Below, one piece after another: positions 60,870 through 64,000 of a stretch of DNA of 64,000 bases. Within the stretch, counting starts at the first letter, position 1. Every line of letters begins with the position of its first letter. Below the pieces are notes generated by a model. It had not been told where the DNA came from. It searched no databases and was given only the letters and a program-made list of their open reading frames with translations. The translations under genes were made by a program, and so were the position numbers. The DNA comes from Chimonanthus salicifolius (taxonomy: Eukaryota > Streptophyta > Magnoliopsida > Laurales > Calycanthaceae), in the NCBI GenBank assembly GCA_013350335.1, contig CM023540.1, positions 5,208,001 to 5,272,000 of the forward strand, written 5' to 3'.

Positions 60870-63800
60870 TGTTAACGCCCTGCCCTTTTCACTATGCTAA
60901 AAATCAGAGTCTATTTTTTTTTTTTAAATAGAAAAGTGAAAGAGAACGGGATGCCACGACTCGAGCTAAGTCTGAGCTTCTAAAGATCGACCCTTAACTG
61001 GCTAATCATACGTGTGCGTGGACTAAGTCCACAAATACGGTTCACACGCACCAAGTTATACATGCGGATTAAAACATAAATGCAGAATTATATTAGAATC
61101 CTAATTCTATTCCATTTTAGATAACAAAGTAGTCCATGTCTTAACCATCATTCTCTTAACTTAAATATCCAAAGTAAACCATTCAAACCATAGCAAAATA
61201 TCTAAGTTATTACATGCCCGAATTCTAGCTACTCAAATTACATAGTCCATGAGTAACCTAAACAAAATGAAATTAAACACATCCAAGCTCCTATGCTTGG
61301 CTCCGATCACGTTCATCATTCCCTTCATTTCCTATGTCATCCAGTAGGGTAGACGTAGGGCGTTAGACAACACGCCTAGTAGGTATTCCAAATAGGGTTA
61401 ACGCATGGTTAGTACAAAATCATATAAATAGCATCATAACAAAACCATGTAAAAACTATGCCATGCCATGGTATCTTATGCAATGAGTCCCACCCATCAC
61501 AAACACTTGTAACCTCTTGATGGAATTCTCCTCATCAAGGTATCCCCACAGTAGCCTTACGGACGCCCCGACGGAGTGTGTTCTCCGGTTACTTCTTGAT
61601 GGATAATGCACATCAAGGTCTTCCCACGAATGTCTTACGGACGCCCCGACGGAGCGTGGCCTCCAGTTACAAACATCCCTCCCATGCCATGCATGAGATG
61701 TAAGTGAACACATGCTATGTAATAATATAATCATAGCATTAAAACCCCATATTTGAAACATATTATTTTTTTACAACATAACTCATCAAAATAAGAATTA
61801 AAACCATCATACATATCCCATGGTTTCAAAGAGGTAGAATCCTACCAATGACCACTATAGTGTCCTTGCGTTACCTTATTAAATGCCAATCAATCAATCC
61901 CACGTTCCATTTGATTTATAATTATGTCTAAGTCCTTAAATATATCTTTGTGGGGTTCGGCCATACACCATGGCCGAACCACACTCACTAGGTTTTAGTC
62001 CCTCCTTTGATTTATTAATCAATCACCACTATGTTAATCATTTAAAGACTTAGTCCACAAAATACACCTTAGTGGGGTTCGGCCATACAACATGGCCGAA
62101 CCTCACCCACTTGATTTTGGTCCCTCTTTGTAATCTTTTGATCTTTTAATAAAATCCAAGGTCATGCCATCTTTGATTCATAAATCCAATCACTTATACG
62201 ATAATTATCTAACATTGATACCCACCTAAGTTCACAAAAGCATTCCTTATGGGGTTCGACCATACACCATGGCCGAACCCATAGTCCATGATTTTCACAT
62301 ATTTACAACTTTGCCATGGTTAAACATTTCATTCATTTAAACATGCCTAAATCCATAACTGATCCACAACCATAGATCCATTAATGATTTCTAATCGTGC
62401 TTAAATCTCCAAATGGCCCATGGGGTTCGGCTATACACCATGGCCGAACCCATGATGCCTTATTTCCATGTTCTCCATTAAATCAATTTACCATCTTAAG
62501 TTCATGAACAAGTCCCTCCATGATTGATCCTTTTAAACCCATAACAATTACTATCATACTTCCATTTTAAAACTTTTTAATATTCTTAACCCTTTCCATG
62601 GTTTAACCACCTTTAAAACCATCCAAACCAGTGATATTCTTCCATCGGGTTCGGCCATACAATATGGCCGAACCCTATGGTTCATCATTTCCATTAAACT
62701 ACATGATACATCCATTTAAACCCTTTAAAACCTTTTAAAATCATAAACATTCATCTATGATTTTCATCCTTCAAAACCAATAAAATTAACTAATGTCCTT
62801 CCATGGGGTTCGGCCATACAACATGGCCGAACCCTATGGTTCATCATTGAGTCTTTAGCTATAATAAAATTAGGGTTTGGCCATGCAATGGCCGAACCAT
62901 GTCCTTGACCCTCTTTTCTTATTTATGAAGTCTTATCGAGCACTTACCGATTCCGTGACTCCTCCGGTTTCTTTCACTCCTTCTTGCTCCTTTCCTTCCT
63001 TAGCCATTTCGTCCTTCCTTCTTGATCTTTGGCTGAGATTGATCTTGATGAAATCCTTACAGGTGGTTCGGCCAAGAGGTACAGATTGAGAGAGGGAGAA
63101 AAAGAGAAGATTTAAGATTACAACTCCAAGTGTTCTTCCTTGTCTTGAGAGGGAATCGGCCTTGAGTAAGAGAGGGAGAGTGACATGCAAAATGCTCTAA
63201 GTGTTCTTGTCTTGAGGAGTGATTCGGCCAAGAGTGGGAGAGGGAGAGAGTGAAATGAAACCTCCACTCCTTTCTTGATTAATGAGGGTTGGCCAAAGGT
63301 GGTGTCCCTTGGTGATACCCCTTTGTAACTCCCATGCCCTTTCACCTCCCTCCTTTAAGTTCCATTTGGAGGTTTCATCCATGAGATGAAACACTCCCAA
63401 CGTTTGACCCTTGGGTTTCCATCTTGAGATGGAAACCCCCCCATGCTTCCAACGTGCAAGCCTTGTGTAACCTCCAAGACCTTTCACCTCCTCATTTATG
63501 ATTTGTTTGGAGTTTCATTCTATGAAATGAAACTCCCATGTTTCCAACGTGTAGCCTTGACTTGGGTCTCATGAGTTGCAACTCTTCACCTACTCCACTC
63601 ACTTAAGTTCAAGGTCCCATTAACTTCCCATCCAACTCAGCATAACTCAATTATTTTTCATTCTTTTAAACACAACTCACTTAAGTAACTTAAAGTCAAC
63701 TCAATTACACAATTCCATTTCCAACTTAATTCAGCCCCAATTAAGTAAGCTTGAACTCACTTGGTGGTCAACTAGGTCAACCACGACCATTGGGTCCCAA

Positions 63801-64000
63801 TTGGACATTTTGACCCAATTGACAAATTTGACCCAATTAAATACATCTCACCCATTTAATTCAATTGAAACATAACCACCATCCGTTGGGTCTTAATTGG
63901 GCAATTGACCCAACACCTTACCCATCTAAGGTCCATATCCAATAATTACAAATTAAATGGGCAAATTTCATATATATTGATAACTTGAAAATCCGGGGTG
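60870..64000 (-). mobile_element. LTR K, minus, truncated by the window end
   Basis: Starts TGTTAACGCCC directly after the G run and runs to GAAAATCCGGGGTG at 64000, apparently just short of the terminal TTACA. Two CGCCCCGACGGAG units (61565, 61643), CATGCATG at 61688-61695, GGTAGAATCCTACC near 61830, donor GGTAAG (rc 62943-62948), GA-rich runs at 63085-63250. It is closest to F. Solo or full element cannot be decided. Confidence 0.85.
61953..62899. repeat. Palindrome array in LTR K, seven members
   Basis: GGGTTCGGCCAT-type palindromes near 61953, 62073, 62252, 62421, 62647, 62804 and 62875, with arms mostly perfect and 3-6-nt loops. Confidence 0.88.

Overview
The window is plant nuclear DNA made almost entirely of nested Ty3/gypsy LTR retrotransposons. 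I see no host gene, tRNA, rRNA or CRISPR array. The evidence for a plant is the gag-protease-RT-RNaseH-integrase order, a chromodomain-like integrase tail, initiator-Met tRNA primer sites (TGGTATCAGAGC), 5-bp target duplications, and very long LTRs (about 2.9-4.1 kb). A large-genomed seed plant fits; the species cannot be named.

All LTRs belong to one family with ends TGTAAC...GTTACA. In element orientation they share a layout: U3 with TTGAC-rich palindromes, a pyrimidine/purine-rich patch, a splice-donor-like site, an array of short palindromes, a GGTAGGATTCCTACC palindrome, a CATGCATG core, a second array of CTTGATG-type hairpins, an acceptor-like TTCTACCCTAG, a paired RNA-like structure in U5, an A-tract, and the end GGGCGGGCGTTACA. 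I name the copies A-K.

Left cluster (1-9912): plus LTR H (3' part 9137-9912) is split by minus LTR F (2965-9136). F in turn carries plus LTR E (to 2964) and minus solo LTR G (5129-8893). 9913-13260 is older unassigned DNA with a decayed foreign LTR end. Solo LTR I (13261-19484) holds solo LTR J (14607-17898).

Centre (19833-60023): element A, minus strand, has both LTRs, PPT, PBS and TSD ATTAT. It encodes a zinc-knuckle ORF before gag, an open gag-protease and a broken pol. Element B (26204-50150, TSD CAACC) sits in A between protease and RT. Element C (29479-41400, TSD GGGGA) sits in B's 3' LTR. Solo LTR D (52966-56835) sits in A's 5' LTR. B and C are non-autonomous: both lack gag, protease, RT, RNaseH and the integrase core, share the same deletion junction, and carry about 2 kb of non-coding filler. 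They can only have moved with proteins supplied by an A-like relative.

Right edge: 60029-60869 is unassigned sequence with long G runs, followed by minus LTR K (60870 to the window end).

The strongest candidates for something undescribed are (1) the palindrome arrays in the LTRs, whose sequence differs completely between family members, (2) U5 and second-array stems with paired compensatory changes, (3) the zinc-knuckle ORF upstream of gag, and (4) a possible intron spanning the palindrome array.
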